A DNA stretch of 40,073 nucleotides from a virus. The notes beneath the pieces were generated by a model that was not told where the DNA came from, did no database searches, and worked only from the letters and a program-made list of their open reading frames with translations. Shown here piece by piece: positions 6,926 through 12,916 of the stretch. Within the stretch, counting starts at the first letter, position 1, and each line of letters starts with the position of its first letter. The stretch spans positions 1 to 40,073 of IMG/VR virus record IMGVR_UViG_3300020443_000089; one strand, written 5' to 3'. The position numbers and the translations under genes are program-made.

Positions 6926-7604
6926 CCAAACCCCAAACGCCACCGCCCCTGTCATCACTGACACGCCTACCCAAGAGCAAGCCACCGCCGCCGCGCCTGT
7001 CGTGCCTGACGGCTATATGGTGAACGCCAAAGGCCATCTGATCCCTGTCGATAAGGTCAAACCTGTCGATAAGCTGCGTGATGAGCAAGTGCGCATGATG
7101 ATGAAGCACGCCAAGGCGCTAAATGAAGACATGAAGCGCAAAAAGATCATGCTGTTTGCCGCGTTTAACGACTTTATTACCCTCTCGGCTCAAGAGTATG
7201 ACGTGCAAATCGGTGGCAAAAAAGGCAATACAACGCTGTTGAGCTATGACGGCAAGTTTAAAATCCAATTGGCCGTCAGTGAGAACATCGTCTTTGATGA
7301 GCGTCTGCAAGTCGCCAAGTCACTGATTGATGAGTGCCTGACTGAGTGGACGCAAGGCAGTAATGACAATATCAAGGCGCTGATTAATCAGGCGTTTCAG
7401 GTCGACAAAGAGGGCAAAATCTCGACGCATCGTGTACTGAGTCTGCGCTCGCTAGATATCAATGATGATAAGTGGCTGCGCGCGATGGAGGCTATCAGTG
7501 ATGCGGTGCAAGTGACCGACACTAAAGAGTATATCCGGTTTTATGAGCGGGACGATGAGACGGGCGCGTATCGTCAGATCGCCCTTGATTTTAGTAATTG
7601 TTAG
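6918..7604 (+). CDS. DUF3164 family protein
   Basis: This 228-residue protein matches the DUF3164 family found in the early region of nearly all Mu-like phages. The signature stretches are PDGYMVNAKGHLIPVDKVKP (29-48), YDVQIGGKKGNTTLLSYDGK, and VTDTKEYIRFYER near the C-terminus. Family function is undetermined; some databases mislabel members as sulfate transporters, for which nothing here gives support. The first 28 residues are a low-complexity Thr/Ala/Pro leader. It is in the early operon between small unknown genes. Confidence 0.92.
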   Translation: MNNQTPNATAPVITDTPTQEQATAAAPVVPDGYMVNAKGHLIPVDKVKPVDKLRDEQVRMMMKHAKALNEDMKRKKIMLFAAFNDFITLSAQEYDVQIGGKKGNTTLLSYDGKFKIQLAVSENIVFDERLQVAKSLIDECLTEWTQGSNDNIKALINQAFQVDKEGKISTHRVLSLRSLDINDDKWLRAMEAISDAVQVTDTKEYIRFYERDDETGAYRQIALDFSNC

Positions 7605-7614
7605 GGGGGGCGTT

Positions 7615-7779
7615 ATGGAATATATCAATAAAGACTGGATGGTGATAGCAAGCTTTGCGCTATTGGTTATAAGCGTTTTACTTATACATTTTTTAGGATT
7701 TAATCCAAAAATGCGCCCCTTTGTTGCAGTAGTGATTAGCGCCGCGCTAGGTTTGATGGTTATCGGGAGTCGCTCATGA
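7615..7779 (+). CDS. Small two-helix membrane protein
   Basis: This 54-residue protein is mostly hydrophobic: a helix at about 8-28 (MVIASFALLVISVLLIHFLG) and another at about 33-50 separated by FNPKMRP. ATG 7615 follows a run of seven G (7604-7610) that should act as a strong ribosome site. The 3' end overlaps the next gene by ATGA. It could be an early accessory membrane protein; a holin is less likely because it is far from the lysis genes. Confidence 0.7.
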   Translation: MEYINKDWMVIASFALLVISVLLIHFLGFNPKMRPFVAVVISAALGLMVIGSRS

Positions 7780-7988
7780 GCATTAAAACCGTTATTTTTG
7801 CGCCAAATCCAGCAGGTATCACAGCTCTTGATATCGATACCGAAAAATGGGTCATCAAAAGTACGTGTGCTCATTTAACTGGCCTATACAATCGCGCTTG
7901 CCGTATTGCCAAAAGTGGCAAGCGTTTGGAGTATCGCCAAGGCGACAGATATCAGGAAGTCCCTGCCGATATTAAATCAATAACATAA
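7776..7988 (+). CDS. Unknown small early protein
   Basis: This 70-residue protein starts in an ATGA overlap with the preceding membrane protein, so it is translationally coupled. The sequence (TALDIDTEKWVIKSTCAHLTGLYNRACRIAKSGKRLEYRQGD) shows no known motif beyond a basic central helix. No family is recognised. Confidence 0.65.
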   Translation: MSIKTVIFAPNPAGITALDIDTEKWVIKSTCAHLTGLYNRACRIAKSGKRLEYRQGDRYQEVPADIKSIT

Positions 7989-7995
7989 GGCGGAC

Positions 7996-8304
7996 ATGAT
8001 GAAACGACAACAACATGACCCAAACGCAGCGCCAAGACGTATCAAGCGATATATCAAAAAGCTAAACAGTCGGCTCAATGAACACGGCATCATCGTCCGC
8101 TTTGAGCGTGAGACTCGCCATATCGTTATTTGTAGGCCCGCGTCAAGACAAGGTGATTGCAGCGTCTATCTGAGTGAAGTCAGATACAAAAAGCTGATGC
8201 AATTAAAAAACGCTGATTTGGCGGCGTATTTTAAAGCCTGGCATCGTGACAAAACCATCCATCAATTACCAAAAAACTTATCAACGACAAGGAAAGTATC
8301 ATGA
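7996..8304 (+). CDS. Unknown basic early protein
   Basis: This 102-residue protein is strongly basic (many Arg and Lys), with alternating helix and strand prediction by eye. No catalytic motif is visible. It overlaps the HU gene by ATGA at 8301-8304, so the two are likely made together. The charge is compatible with DNA or RNA binding, which is inference only. Confidence 0.65.
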   Translation: MMKRQQHDPNAAPRRIKRYIKKLNSRLNEHGIIVRFERETRHIVICRPASRQGDCSVYLSEVRYKKLMQLKNADLAAYFKAWHRDKTIHQLPKNLSTTRKVS

Positions 8305-8576
8305 ATAAGCAAGAATTAATCAAAGACATGGCTACTAGCGCTGGTATCACGCAAGTCGCTGCGCGCGCTGCCTTGCAATCGTTCCAAGATAACGTCATGT
8401 TCGCGCTCTCCGATGGTGAAGATGTCGTGCTAGTCAACTTCGGTACGTTTAAGACAAGTCAGCAGCCTGCGCGAATAGCACGTAATCCTGCCACTGGTGA
8501 AGCTGTCAAAGTCCCTGCCAAAAAGCGCGTGAGCTTTGTCGCGGGTAAAGGGTTAAAAGAGGCTATTAACTTATAA
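8301..8576 (+). CDS. HU/IHF-family DNA-bending protein
   Basis: This 91-residue protein is a full-length HU homologue: MNKQELIKDMATSAGIT start, central VLVNFGTFKTSQQPARIARNPATGE beta-arm with the conserved RNPATGE, and the VSFVAGKGLKEAIN end. Mu transposition needs host HU and IHF to bend DNA in the transpososome, so a phage copy at the end of the early operon may make it less dependent on the host. A 20-bp intergenic repeat and a terminator follow. Confidence 0.95.
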   Translation: MNKQELIKDMATSAGITQVAARAALQSFQDNVMFALSDGEDVVLVNFGTFKTSQQPARIARNPATGEAVKVPAKKRVSFVAGKGLKEAINL

Positions 8577-8586
8577 GTTAACTAAT

Positions 8587-8606
8587 CATTAAACGCCATT
8601 TAAACC
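8587..8606 (-). repeat. 11-bp-spaced GTTTAA pair, copy 2
   Basis: CATTAAACGCCATTTAAACC matches the copy at 22755-22774 at 19 of 20 positions. It lies between the HU stop codon and the terminator. Confidence 0.65.
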
Positions 8607-8613
8607 CCTATAA

Positions 8614-8639
8614 AGGCTGGCATTGAGCCAGTCTTTTTT
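8614..8639 (+). terminator. Terminator of the early operon
   Basis: AGGCTGGC pairs with GCCAGTCT (one G-T) across loop ATTGA, followed by six T. It closes the block from ner to the HU gene. The next gene starts only 22 bp later without an evident promoter, so partial read-through must serve it. Confidence 0.8.
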
Positions 8640-8660
8640 ATACCGAATTGGAGTAACACT

Positions 8661-8918
8661 ATGTCAAAGGATCGCAGTATAAACGCCCTTAATGGCCACC
8701 TGCATGACCAGCTCGAACGCTTGCTAAACCCTGATCTAGAAGGTGAAGCCATCGAAGCTGAAATCAAACGTAGCAAAGCCATTGCCAATCTATCAGCGCA
8801 AATCATCGACGGTGAGCGCGTCATCAACGAACGCGCCAGAATCATTGCAGAATATGCGCCAGAGCGTATGGTTGAGACGCTTATGCCAAAGGAGATTACC
8901 AATGCAGGGTCGAAATAA
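8661..8918 (+). CDS. Unknown helical protein upstream of HNH
   Basis: This 85-residue protein is almost wholly helical and charged (LERLLNPDLEGEAIEAEIKRSKAIANLSAQIIDGERVINERARI). The pattern resembles small proteins seen before HNH genes in transposable phages; the function is unknown. GGAG precedes ATG 8661, and the 3' end overlaps the HNH gene by 17 bp. No promoter fits between the terminator at 8639 and this start. Confidence 0.75.
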   Translation: MSKDRSINALNGHLHDQLERLLNPDLEGEAIEAEIKRSKAIANLSAQIIDGERVINERARIIAEYAPERMVETLMPKEITNAGSK

Positions 8919-9501
8919 ACGCGCTATTCCTTACTCAGATGCCGAACTTAGCTGGATAGAGGTTAATCAAACGGGCATCAGTCGCAAAGAGTTGGCGACT
9001 AAATTTAACGCAAAATTCAAGCGTGAGCTGAGCGGCGACAACCTAGGCGCATTGTGCAAACGTAAAAAATGGGCAAATGGCCTTGATACTGTTTTTAAAG
9101 AAGGTCAAGAGTCGTGGAATAAAGGTACCAAAGGACTGACTGGTCGTAACAGAACGTCTTTTAGAAAAGGTCAAATGCCGCATAATCACAAGCCCATCGG
9201 ACATGAGTATACAAACACGCAAGGCTACATCATGATTAAGGTCGCAGAGCCGCGTAAGTTTGAGTTAAAGCATCGTCATGTGTGGCAGCAAGCCAATGGT
9301 AAGATACCAGCGCGGCATGTGATACGGTTTTTGGACAACGATCGCACCAATTGCAGTCTTGAGAATCTGATCTGTGTGCCGGTCGAAGTCAATGGCAAGG
9401 TTAATCACCGCGATGAGCGATTTGCCGATGATGTCGATATCAATAAAGCCGTGCTACTGACCGAAACCCTTAATCATCATGTGAACAATAGAGCGAGGTA
9501 A
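8902..9501 (+). CDS. HNH endonuclease (HNH_3 type)
   Basis: This 199-residue nuclease has three parts: an N-terminal helix-turn-helix-like region (10-58, SDAELSWIEVNQTGISRKELATKF), a linker with the phage-type KGQMPHNHKPIG (89-100), and an HNH core (105-160). Catalytic candidates are His124/His126 (KHRHVW), His139 (ARHVI), Asp145-Asn146-Asp147 and Asn155 (ENLICVP). ATG 8902 is chosen because AAAGGAG lies eight bases upstream. A free-standing HNH in this block may be a homing-type or packaging-linked nuclease; the former is more common for proteins with this DNA-binding layout. Confidence 0.88.
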   Translation: MQGRNKRAIPYSDAELSWIEVNQTGISRKELATKFNAKFKRELSGDNLGALCKRKKWANGLDTVFKEGQESWNKGTKGLTGRNRTSFRKGQMPHNHKPIGHEYTNTQGYIMIKVAEPRKFELKHRHVWQQANGKIPARHVIRFLDNDRTNCSLENLICVPVEVNGKVNHRDERFADDVDINKAVLLTETLNHHVNNRAR

Positions 9502-9504
9502 ACC

Positions 9505-9681
9505 ATGACTTTAGACAATACAGACTACAAAATCATACTCGATGCGCTGTACGTGCTTGCCACTGACGATGAAGTCGATATATCACAAGAAGTCTTAGAG
9601 CTAGGTGCTGAGCGCGAGCGCCGCTTGCTGCTATTGCGCGAGCACTTTAGCAAGCTTGAGCACAAATCACGCCACACTTAA
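9505..9681 (+). CDS. Small unknown protein (58 residues)
   Basis: ATG 9505 follows the HNH stop codon by three bases, with GAGG eight bases upstream. The protein (MTLDNTDYKIILDALYVLAT...) is helical and acidic then Arg-rich (GAERERRLLLLREHF). It ends 20 bp before a terminator. No family is recognised. Coding is supported by the ribosome site, tight spacing and codon use like its neighbours. Confidence 0.65.
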   Translation: MTLDNTDYKIILDALYVLATDDEVDISQEVLELGAERERRLLLLREHFSKLEHKSRHT

Positions 9682-9700
9682 CCAAATTACTGCCGATATC

Positions 9701-9734
9701 AACCCGCTGCCAGTCCTCTGATAGCGGGTTTTTT
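9701..9734 (+). terminator. Terminator before the first late promoter
   Basis: AACCCGCT (9701-9708) pairs perfectly with AGCGGGTT (9723-9730), then more T. It stands six bases before the conserved late-promoter core, so it insulates late block 1 from the early side. Confidence 0.85.
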
Positions 9735-9739
9735 AGTGC

Positions 9740-9788
9740 CTACCTGAACCGCATCATCTAACCGCTCTATCTCAGCATCATCATAATG
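9740..9788 (+). promoter_or_regulatory. Late promoter copy 1 (lysis/packaging block)
   Basis: The 25-bp core starts CTACCTGAACC and ends CATCTAACCG (9740-9764). CATAATG begins at 9782, exactly 42 bp from the core start. At the normal -35 position there is only CTAACC, so an activator is expected. The core would cover about -54 to -30, where Mor/C proteins bind in Mu. The expected start is near 9794, 26 bp before the muramidase gene. Confidence 0.75.
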
Positions 9789-9819
9789 GGCTTACATCAA
9801 TTATTGATATGAGCTTGTT

Positions 9820-10608
9820 ATGTCTGAGCAAAATATTGTTGCAGAGCGAACGCAGTTTTTTGACTGGCTACGCTCTCAGCAAACATCCAAATCACTGACG
9901 CAAGACAATGTCGATGCCGCTCATGTGCTGCTACGTCAGTTTCAAACTGCCGAGCTGCAAGACCTGCTTATCCGCATAGGGCTTGCCAAGCCTGCTGTGC
10001 TGCTTATCCCGCATAAAAACCCGCCAAAAGCCACCCGCGCCGACATCATAGCCGCTGCTAAGCGTATCGATGTAGAGCCTGCTGCTATCAAGGCGCTCAA
10101 TGATGTCGAGTCGCCAAAAGGTGGATTTTATGCAGATGGGTCGCCCGTCATCTTGTTTGAGCGCCATAAATATTATCAGGCATTGACCGCGCGCAGGTGG
10201 TACACCAAGCGCGATGAGATGGTCGATAAATATCCTGATATCTGCAATTCAAGCAGTGGTGCATATAACGCCCGCCCTCAATACGACAAATTAGAGATTG
10301 CCGCCACGCTCAATTGGGACGCGGCGCATGAAGCTTGTAGCTGGGGATTTGGGCAGGTGATGGGCTTTAACTGGCAGATGCTGGGTTATGAGTCTATCCG
10401 TGATTTTGTCACGCGAATGTATGAGTCGGAAGGTCAACAGCTGGACGCGGTATGTCGCTATATCAAAGCGACTGGGCTAGATAAGGCGCTACGTCGCAAA
10501 GACTGGGCTGTATTTGCGCGCGGTTATAACGGCAAGGACTATCAGCGCAATGACTACGACAATAAGTTGGCGCGTGCGTATGCCAAAGCTAAGCGTGAGG
10601 GCTGGTAA
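9820..10608 (+). CDS. Endolysin: N-acetylmuramidase (DUF3380 type)
   Basis: This 262-residue enzyme should cleave peptidoglycan glycan strands to release progeny. Residues 72-262 are the N-acetylmuramidase domain, with the conserved VESPKGGFYADGSPVILFER split around the likely catalytic Glu97 and Glu114, and later CSWGFGQVMGFNW and FARGYNGKDY. Residues 1-60 are a helical N-terminal extension. There is no signal peptide or anchor, so export should need a holin, and a holin-like gene lies downstream. It is the first gene after late promoter 1 and overlaps the spanin gene by one base. Confidence 0.93.
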   Translation: MSEQNIVAERTQFFDWLRSQQTSKSLTQDNVDAAHVLLRQFQTAELQDLLIRIGLAKPAVLLIPHKNPPKATRADIIAAAKRIDVEPAAIKALNDVESPKGGFYADGSPVILFERHKYYQALTARRWYTKRDEMVDKYPDICNSSSGAYNARPQYDKLEIAATLNWDAAHEACSWGFGQVMGFNWQMLGYESIRDFVTRMYESEGQQLDAVCRYIKATGLDKALRRKDWAVFARGYNGKDYQRNDYDNKLARAYAKAKREGW

Positions 10609-11075
10609 TGACTTACTTAATGCTTGCATGGCGATGGCGCTATGAAATTTTGACGTTGTGCTTTGTTTTTGCATTTGCCACTGCTGTCGATAGCTGTAGC
10701 AAAAAAGCTGAGCAGATCAAACAGCTAAAGACCGAGCACGCGCTTGAGCTGACGACATTAAACGCTGACTATCAGACCCGCGCACGCAAACTGGAGCAAG
10801 CTAATTATGAGCAAGTTATCACTGCTATCAACGATCATAAAAAGCGCGAAGCGGCTAATGCTCGCGCCATTGCTAGCGCTAATACTGCTAATGAGCGGCT
10901 GTCACAGACTATCGACCGACTCGCCGCCAATGCCGAAACCGACGCCACCTATCGTGCTCAGTACGCCGCTACCACAGGTCAGCTACTCAAAGAGTGTAGC
11001 GGATCAATTACAGCGCTGGCAGCAGCGGCTGACGGACACGTCAACGACATCAGACTCTTGCAAGATGCAAGGTAG
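10608..11075 (+). CDS. Rz: Rz-like inner-membrane spanin subunit
   Basis: This 155-residue protein has one N-terminal membrane helix (about 12-28) followed by a long Ala/Lys/Glu-rich coiled coil (33-120). This is the classical i-spanin topology. With Rz1 it would fuse inner and outer membranes at the last step of lysis. It starts in a TAATG overlap with the muramidase gene. A complete Rz1 gene is nested inside it in the +1 frame. Confidence 0.88.
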   Translation: MTYLMLAWRWRYEILTLCFVFAFATAVDSCSKKAEQIKQLKTEHALELTTLNADYQTRARKLEQANYEQVITAINDHKKREAANARAIASANTANERLSQTIDRLAANAETDATYRAQYAATTGQLLKECSGSITALAAAADGHVNDIRLLQDAR

Positions 11076-11085
11076 CTGCGAATGA
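10807..11085 (+). CDS. Rz1: Rz1-like outer-membrane spanin lipoprotein
   Basis: The gene is embedded in Rz in another frame and ends 10 bp past it. The 92-residue product has a signal peptide (LMLAPLLALILLMSGC) with lipobox LMSGC and acceptor Cys32. A proline-rich mature segment follows (PPMPKPTPPIVLSTPLP), typical of Rz1. ATG 10807 follows a sense-strand GAG of Rz; the ribosome site is weak, as common for nested spanins. Confidence 0.88.
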   Translation: MSKLSLLSTIIKSAKRLMLAPLLALILLMSGCHRLSTDSPPMPKPTPPIVLSTPLPQVSYSKSVADQLQRWQQRLTDTSTTSDSCKMQGSCE

Positions 11086-11096
11086 GCGAGGTAAAA

Positions 11097-11321
11097 ATGA
11101 AAATCAAACCCGTAAAAAATTGGCGAGATGGCTGGAAGTGGCTTAGCAATTGGGCGTTTGTGCTCGTGGTTTTTTTGGCAACAACCCCGTTACCACCTGA
11201 GCTGCTCATGTTACTGCCAGAAGAGAACCAAAAACAAGCCATTGCTATCGTCGCGTTTGCGGGACTTATCCTGCGGTTTATCGATCAATCAAAAAGAATA
11301 GGACGCGATCATGAGTATTGA
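11097..11321 (+). CDS. Holin-like small membrane protein
   Basis: This is a 74-residue protein from ATG 11097 (MKIKPVKNWRDGWKWLSNW); GAGG stands upstream, and an in-frame ATG at 11082 would add five residues. There are two hydrophobic segments, about 20-37 and 48-66, separated by the loop PEENQKQA. The pattern KPVKNWRDGW...LPEENQ...ILRFIDQ resembles small phage proteins placed next to endolysins and often annotated as holins. Location within the lysis cluster supports that role, but it is not proven from sequence. Confidence 0.7.
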   Translation: MKIKPVKNWRDGWKWLSNWAFVLVVFLATTPLPPELLMLLPEENQKQAIAIVAFAGLILRFIDQSKRIGRDHEY

Positions 11322-11535
11322 AGACGTATGCGGTCAGATTATTGAGCTGACCGATGAAGACTTTGCTGACACTGAAGCTGAGTGTCTGAACCAAGCAAAC
11401 TATCATCATCCGTTAAAGCCTGCGACCAATGTAAAAATGCGCAAGCTTGGACAGCACAATCTTAAAACTTTAAGACTGCTCAAAGCGCTGCAACTGCATC
11501 TTAAGCAAACCGAGCCAATGGAAGTCGAGCTGTAG
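11311..11535 (+). CDS. Unknown small late protein
   Basis: This 74-residue protein starts within the end of the preceding gene, 11 bp overlap, with AGGA upstream. The sequence is acidic at the N-terminus and ends in a basic Leu-rich helix (LKTLRLLKALQLHLKQ). No motif or family is recognised. Confidence 0.65.
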   Translation: MSIEDVCGQIIELTDEDFADTEAECLNQANYHHPLKPATNVKMRKLGQHNLKTLRLLKALQLHLKQTEPMEVEL

Positions 11536-11536
11536 C

Positions 11537-11758
11537 ATGGACGATCTCATCGATAAAGCCAACGAACAAGCGCAGCGCCATCGTGACGCAGTCATAGCAG
11601 CCGCACGGCTTAAACAGCAAGCGCTGACGCCTAGTGATGCAACTCATTGCGAGGACTGCGAAAAGCCTATCGGTGAGAAGCGCAAGCAATACATGCCGTC
11701 TGCCACTCGCTGCATACCTTGCCAGAATGAGTTTGAAGCATGGGAGCGCAGACGATGA
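11537..11758 (+). CDS. DksA/TraR-type C4 zinc-finger protein
   Basis: This 73-residue protein has an N-terminal helix and the four-cysteine finger Cys38/Cys41 (CEDC) and Cys59/Cys62 (CIPC), with the family motif PIGEKRK between them. TraR/DksA proteins enter the secondary channel of RNA polymerase and alter promoter choice. Short phage versions lack the long coiled coil. Placement in a late operon suggests an effect on host or late transcription during lysis. It overlaps the next gene by ATGA. Confidence 0.88.
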   Translation: MDDLIDKANEQAQRHRDAVIAAARLKQQALTPSDATHCEDCEKPIGEKRKQYMPSATRCIPCQNEFEAWERRR

Positions 11759-12039
11759 CTGATACCTTGATTATGTTTGCACTCGCTACCGTTGTCACTC
11801 TCGTGTCTACCGTGTTTTGGCGCTGGGTCAGCTCTATTAGCCAAGTCCAAGAAAAAAACGGCAATCAAATTGATACGGTTGCGGCAGACGTGGCCGCGCT
11901 CAAGGCTGAAGTATATCGCGACTACCAGAGTAAAAATGAGTCGCGCCATGATAATGAGCAAATCCTTGAAATGCTCCGTGAGATTAAAACAAACGTCTCA
12001 AAATTGAACGATAAACTGGACAAAAAGGCGGACAAGTAA
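11755..12039 (+). CDS. Membrane-anchored coiled-coil protein (DUF2730-like)
   Basis: This 94-residue protein has an N-terminal membrane helix (about 4-27, LIMFALATVVTLVSTVFWRW) followed by a coiled coil (35-90, VAADVAALKAEVYRD...EMLREIKTNVSKLNDKL). The order and layout resemble DUF2730 proteins that precede the small terminase in Mu-like phages. The start at 11755 is chosen for its ATGA coupling with the DksA-like gene. Function is unknown. Confidence 0.7.
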   Translation: MTDTLIMFALATVVTLVSTVFWRWVSSISQVQEKNGNQIDTVAADVAALKAEVYRDYQSKNESRHDNEQILEMLREIKTNVSKLNDKLDKKADK

Positions 12040-12040
12040 T

Positions 12041-12304
12041 ATGCCAAACCAGCAACAGCACTACAATCAGCACCCCGCCACACAACCCGTAGACGCATCT
12101 GACGCGCCTAGTGAGGTCGTCCAGCTACTCGGCGATATCAAAGCGCAAAATCAGACCATGATGAGCCAATTTGACGCACTAGAGACTAACATCAGCAAGC
12201 GCGCCACGATGGCGGGTGCGATGGCAGGTGCATTTACTGGTGGTGTGGGCGGTACAGTCGTTAGCCTTGGCATTGAGCTTATCAAAGCTAAGTTTGGAGG
12301 CTGA
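12041..12304 (+). CDS. Unknown Gly/Ala-rich small protein
   Basis: This 87-residue protein has a polar N-terminus rich in Gln/His, a short coiled coil (24-52), and a glycine-zipper-like hydrophobic segment (ATMAGAMAGAFTGGVGG region, 55-80). Glycine zippers insert in membranes or self-associate. It lies between the coiled-coil protein and the small terminase. It could contribute to the lysis set, but no family is recognised. Confidence 0.65.
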   Translation: MPNQQQHYNQHPATQPVDASDAPSEVVQLLGDIKAQNQTMMSQFDALETNISKRATMAGAMAGAFTGGVGGTVVSLGIELIKAKFGG

Positions 12305-12307
12305 TCG

Positions 12308-12808
12308 ATGGCGCACTCGCAGGCTACAAAAGACGAGCTACGCAAAAAGTACATCTTTGATGGCCTATCGCTAACAATGGCGGCTGTCACAACTGATGTC
12401 GGCTATGCAACCGCACAGCGCTGGAAAAACCAAGCAGCTGATGCAGGTGACGACTGGGACAAAGTCAAAGTTGCACACACTATGGCGGGTGGCGACTTAG
12501 AAGACATATCGCGACAAATCTTGACTGATTTTATCATCCAGTTTAAAGCGACGATGGAGTCTATCAAAGCGACTGATGATATTGGGCCAGGACAGCGCGT
12601 TGAGATGCTGACTTCCCTTGCCGATGCTTATAACAAGACCGTCGCATCAAGCCGCAAACTGTTGCCTGAAACGTCCAAGCTGGCTATCGCGCTGCAAGTA
12701 CTGGAGCTGCTTGCTAAGTATATCCAAGAGCACAAGCCTGATTTATTGATTGAGTTTATGAGTGTGCTTGATCCTTTCGGTGATTTGATATCTAAGGAAT
12801 TGAAGTGA
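12308..12808 (+). CDS. Small terminase-like protein (DUF1804)
   Basis: This 166-residue protein matches the DUF1804 family of Mu-like phages (MAHSQATKDELRKKYIFDGLSL, GYATAQRWKNQAADAGDDWDK). It has an N-terminal helix-turn-helix and lies upstream of the large terminase, where the packaging-recognition subunit belongs. In Mu-type packaging it would recognise the left end of integrated DNA. GGAGG precedes ATG 12308. The stop overlaps a small GTG-initiated gene. Confidence 0.88.
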   Translation: MAHSQATKDELRKKYIFDGLSLTMAAVTTDVGYATAQRWKNQAADAGDDWDKVKVAHTMAGGDLEDISRQILTDFIIQFKATMESIKATDDIGPGQRVEMLTSLADAYNKTVASSRKLLPETSKLAIALQVLELLAKYIQEHKPDLLIEFMSVLDPFGDLISKELK

Positions 12809-12915
12809 CCGAATTTGAAACCAAGCTGCTTGAACGATTAAAGACCATTAGCAGTCAGCTGTCATGGGTTTGTATCTGGCTATTTATCATTATGCTAACG
12901 ACGTGTGCGAGATAA
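12805..12915 (+). CDS. Tiny membrane peptide between the terminase genes
   Basis: The predicted product has 36 residues with a GTG start at 12805, AAGGA seven bases upstream, and GTGA overlap with the DUF1804 stop. An amphipathic N-terminal helix (EFETKLLERLKTISSQL) is followed by one membrane helix (SWVCIWLFIIMLTTC). The gene fills the only gap between the terminase genes exactly. No family can be claimed at this size. Confidence 0.5.
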   Translation: MTEFETKLLERLKTISSQLSWVCIWLFIIMLTTCAR

Positions 12916-12916
12916 C

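Noticed and set aside
6918-7604. Sulfate transporter label sometimes given to this family
   Set aside because: The protein is soluble, with no membrane helices; DUF3164 is the supportable name.
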